DNA from: Taeniopygia guttata | Lineage: Eukaryota > Chordata > Aves > Passeriformes > Estrildidae | DNA length: 64,000 nt | Reading direction: 5' to 3' | Assembly (NCBI RefSeq): GCF_048771995.1 | Contig: NC_133030.1 | Coordinates: forward strand, 56,700,001-56,764,000 | Made by a program: the position numbers and the translations under genes | Shown: positions 61,101-64,000 of the stretch, in pieces | Layout of the letters: each line of letters opens with the position of its first letter | How positions within the stretch are numbered: the first letter of the stretch is position 1 | The notes under the pieces: generated by a model | Database searches by the model: none | Told to the model about the DNA's origin: nothing | Seen by the model: the letters and a program-made list of their open reading frames with translations, nothing else

Positions 61101-63874
61101 TGAGTTTTTAAAACCCATTTAAAGCATAATAAGATTTGATATCTCAAATACAACTTCACATCACATGCAACAATTCCCTTAACTACTGCAACAAAAGAGT
61201 GCTGTTCCAACAGGCTACAAAAACTTTTATAATAAACTATGGAAACAATTCAGATACTTTTCTAGACATGTCTGTGCAGTACAAGACAGTTCTGTGTCTG
61301 CAACTAAAGTGCATACCTGGAAAAGAAACAAATAAAGAGGATGCACATGGAGATCTGTTCTGATTTTCTGTTTTGTGTAGTAATAAACAATTTTTCAAAA
61401 TTGCTTCTCTCAAATGGAGGGGGAAGAAAATGGATGACAAAGGACTTGGGGGTGAGAGTGCAGAAAACATGTCTTTACTCAAGAAGCTGCATACTTGTTA
61501 AAATGCCACAATGGAAAAAAAAAAACAAAACAACACCTTTAACATTCTCAAGCCGAGAACTTTTGACTTGATTGCAAACATTCAAACATAAATGATGTTA
61601 TGTCATGGAAACTGTATTTCAAACAATTCATAGTCTCTTTTTTTTTATGGACTGAGCTCACAGCAACTTTAGAAACAGTGTTTTAAGGCATCTGAACTAC
61701 AACTTCAGTCAGACACCATATCAAGTCAATAAACTATTTCTTATTTCTGGCAAACACTTTATAACACTATAAAAGTTCAGAAGTTTTTGCTCCCCAGGTA
61801 CACTTTGAACATATTCTACAAATGAAAAGTGATCTCTTTGAGAGCCTGTGTCTGGTAACTATTTGAATCCAAAAATTTCTACTTTATTGGAGGGTAGGTA
61901 ACAAAGGCATAAAAAAACATCCAACATCAAACACCCCCCCACCTCCCCGCCAAGAACTATAGGTAAAGATGGTGCAGTCATGACAAAAACAAACTGAAAT
62001 ATTTTCTGAAGCTATTTGGTATATCTGACAATTTTAGAGGGAGAGGCTGTGGCTGTTTGCCTCCCAAAATAGGGGACAATACAGGAGGGGACTGTTGCTG
62101 TTGGTAAAAGAGCCATTATCACATCCACAAACTAAATGACAGGGGATGCTGGCAGACCAGTCCAGTCTGTAATCTATTTAGGTACTACAGAAGGAAACTT
62201 TTCCCATGCAATATAATAATGTGTAAAACCTGCTGCATGTGATTCCACGTTCTTCCCTAGTCTATAACCAAATCACATGGACTTCTGTTAGTATAAATTT
62301 GAAGGATATGTCCATCACAGCAGTCATTTCTCTGGGCTCTATAAACTGGCATAAATGTGTATCTCAGCAACCAAGCTCTCAGTAAAAGCATATTAACTTC
62401 ATAGCTATTACCAGATGCAATTAAAACTTTGCAAACAAATGACCTCCCACAGACTTCCCTACATTATCTCCAATAAGCATTCATCTCAAGAGAACTCTAA
62501 ATTTGAAACTTAATTAAAATCTAAGTATCTTTTCCTATTGATTTATCTATTAACATACTCAAAAAGGCATTAGCCATTGTGTAAAACCTTTTGGTACATC
62601 AGAGGAAGACTGCCGCTGCTTCAGAGTTCAAGGTGTTCAAAATCCCCTGATAATTTGAAGCAGCACCTTTCTCTGTCCAAGAGGCAGCATCCAGACGAGC
62701 TGCATCATCTCCTTTCTTCTTCTGCTTCCCCAGTATCATGAGCCCAAACTTTGTGTATTCAACTAAGCTGCTGTTTGAAACAGCTATGCAGAAAAACTGT
62801 TGTCAAGGAGATCACAGCTAGCTGCAGCATAGTGCACTAAGGGAAAAGGAGTTTTGTGGGGTTTGTTGTTTCAGTTTTTAAAAAATAATTAATAGCATAG
62901 CATTATGTAATTCATTACAAGTTTTGCTTTTAGGATCAACAAATTCCCAGTCTGCTTTATAAAAAAGGTGCTTGAAATTTGATTCAGTTCTTATTAGAAC
63001 ATCAACTTAAGACATTCCAGGTTCACACGCAATTCGGACTCATATAGTGATATGCTGCCAAAGAAATAGTTAAGTACTTTAGGGAAAAAAAGCTGCTTCC
63101 CACTAACTGGGTTAACAAAGACAGGGAATTTCAGCAGTGCTTATCTTTAGGGAAAAGCAGACAAGACGTACCCAGGCCAGTGCTGGAGGCTCAGTGAAGC
63201 ACAGTGCTGCGTTTTGTACAGCCGTAAGTACAGTGAGGATGGTTAGCACGGGAAGGCAAGAAGGGGCCGTATCGCCCCTCTACACTCTAATCCTCTCCAC
63301 TCCAGCACTGGCTTTTCTAAGAACCGTGGGAAGAAACCAAAGCTCTGTGTAACAGTGGAGAAAAAACGGAAAGAAAGCTGCTACTCCTCTTTACCAATGC
63401 ACGTGTGCCCGTATGGTGTGCCCTGGTATAAGGTGGGATGCAGACACAGCAGAGGGACGGTAAGGCCAGAAGCATCGCTATTCAGACTGGAACAAAGGCC
63501 CCTGTAAAGCACTGGGGTCTGCCCACCCCCGGGCGTAGGGGGCTGGCAGGCACCTCTCTGGCACTCGAGAGACTGGGGAAGGGGTTCCAGCACCCGGGGA
63601 AGGGCAGGCTGAGCAGACAGGGCAGGAGCCCGTGGAAACGCAGGTGGGGGCCAGGGGCGCTAAGCAGGGGGAGCCCGCAGAGCCGGGGGGAGAGGCGGGA
63701 CCGGGGCGGGGAGCGAGGGGGAGCTCCCCGCCAGTGGGAGGGCAGCGGAGCGCCCGGGAGGGGCGCGCACGATGAGGGAGCGGGGCTGCGGCAGGGACCG
63801 AGCGAAGGAGAAGTGCGGAACGGGCCGCCTGTCCCGCCCGCGCCGCCCCCTCAGCGCTGCCGGCGGTTACTCAC
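58132..63874 (-). other. CDCA4: CDCA4 intron 1
   Basis: Runs from donor GGGGCG|GTGAGTAA (exon end 63875) to acceptor TTAAACAG before 58131. It holds a C-rich tract at 59977–60000 and A- and T-rich runs. No other gene or transposon is recognised in it. Confidence 0.65.
59977..60000 (-). repeat. C-rich tract, potential G-quadruplex on the CDCA4 sense strand
   Basis: Runs of C8, C5 and C6 separated by single A or T bases. The complementary minus strand, which is the CDCA4 pre-mRNA sense, reads G6-A-G5-T-G8, able to give four G-runs of three or more. Confidence 0.75.
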
Positions 63875-64000
63875 CGCCCCGCGCTCTCGCCGCCATTTTG
63901 ATTCGATCCCCCCTTCAGCGGGTTCCGCCGGCACCAGCTTCCCGCGGATCCGACCCAGCCCAGCCCGACCCAGCTCACCGTACTCACCGCCTTGCCACTG
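63560..64000 (-). promoter_or_regulatory. CDCA4: CDCA4 CpG island and first exon(s), running off the window
   Basis: A GC- and CpG-rich block reaches the right edge. On the minus strand two near-identical donors are seen, GGCG|GTGAGTAA with exon end at 63875 and GGCG|GTGAGTAC with exon end at 63988, so there may be alternative first exons. The first exon is non-coding with respect to the main frame. Confidence 0.7.
63889..63900 (-). promoter_or_regulatory. CDCA4: YY1-type element at the CDCA4 first exon
   Basis: CAAAATGGCGGC on the gene's sense strand matches the AANATGGCGGC consensus for YY1, commonly found just downstream of transcription starts. It is 14 bases before the donor at 63875, so the start of transcription is probably slightly upstream. 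Its ATG could open a short upstream frame. Confidence 0.6.

Noticed and set aside
62590-62795. Minus-strand open frame giving LGKQKKKGDDAARLDA and GAASNYQGILNTLNSE
   Set aside because: It looked protein-like, but is only about 68 codons, lacks a start context and a convincing acceptor, and matches no family I know; treated as chance within the CDCA4 intron.

Overview
The window looks like a bird, most likely a passerine. It carries several CR1 LINE fragments with the CR1 3' end (ATTCTRTG-type repeats), one LTR of avian ERV type, compact introns, and three CpG-island promoters in an AT-rich background. The gene content matches the vertebrate CLBA1–CDCA4 neighbourhood (human 14q32.33), recalled from general knowledge and not searched here.

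Layout. Positions 1–19 kb are mostly gene-poor, with CR1 relics at 3.25, 6.4, 11.9 and 12.4–13.2 kb. An unidentified open exon at 4864–5060 (+) is followed by a nearby poly(A) signal. A CpG island at 19.2–19.85 kb starts CLBA1 on the + strand. Five coding exons between 20559 and 29508 join in frame to a 336-residue clathrin-binding-box protein. Positions 30–34.7 kb are intergenic between convergent 3' ends. A SERTA-domain gene follows on the - strand: a single coding exon at 37415–38266 (283 aa), a long 3' UTR down to about 34.7 kb, an intron of about 10.5 kb, and a CpG-island promoter at 48.1–49.5 kb. Positions 49.5–57 kb are intergenic. CDCA4, a second SERTA gene, is also on the - strand: coding exon 57376–58125 (249 aa), intron of about 5.7 kb, and a CpG-island first exon at about 63.9 kb that runs to the window edge.

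Main point. Two different SERTA transcriptional co-regulator genes sit in tandem beside CLBA1. The human locus, as I recall it, has only CDCA4. The extra gene is not any of the human proteins I can recall (SERTAD1–4, CDCA4). Its SERTA core resembles CDCA4, but its C-terminal half resembles SERTAD2. In human, SERTAD2 is a neighbour of AFTPH (aftiphilin), the paralogue of CLBA1. The window therefore looks like one copy of an ancient aftiphilin-like plus SERTA block, with a SERTAD2-like partner retained here. SERTA proteins act in the nucleus on E2F/DP-dependent transcription, and CLBA1/aftiphilin proteins act in clathrin trafficking, so the linkage looks historical and not functional. Each promoter island has a notable feature: a 69-bp minisatellite at CLBA1, a six-copy ATGGCGG array at the SERTA gene, and a YY1-type element at CDCA4.
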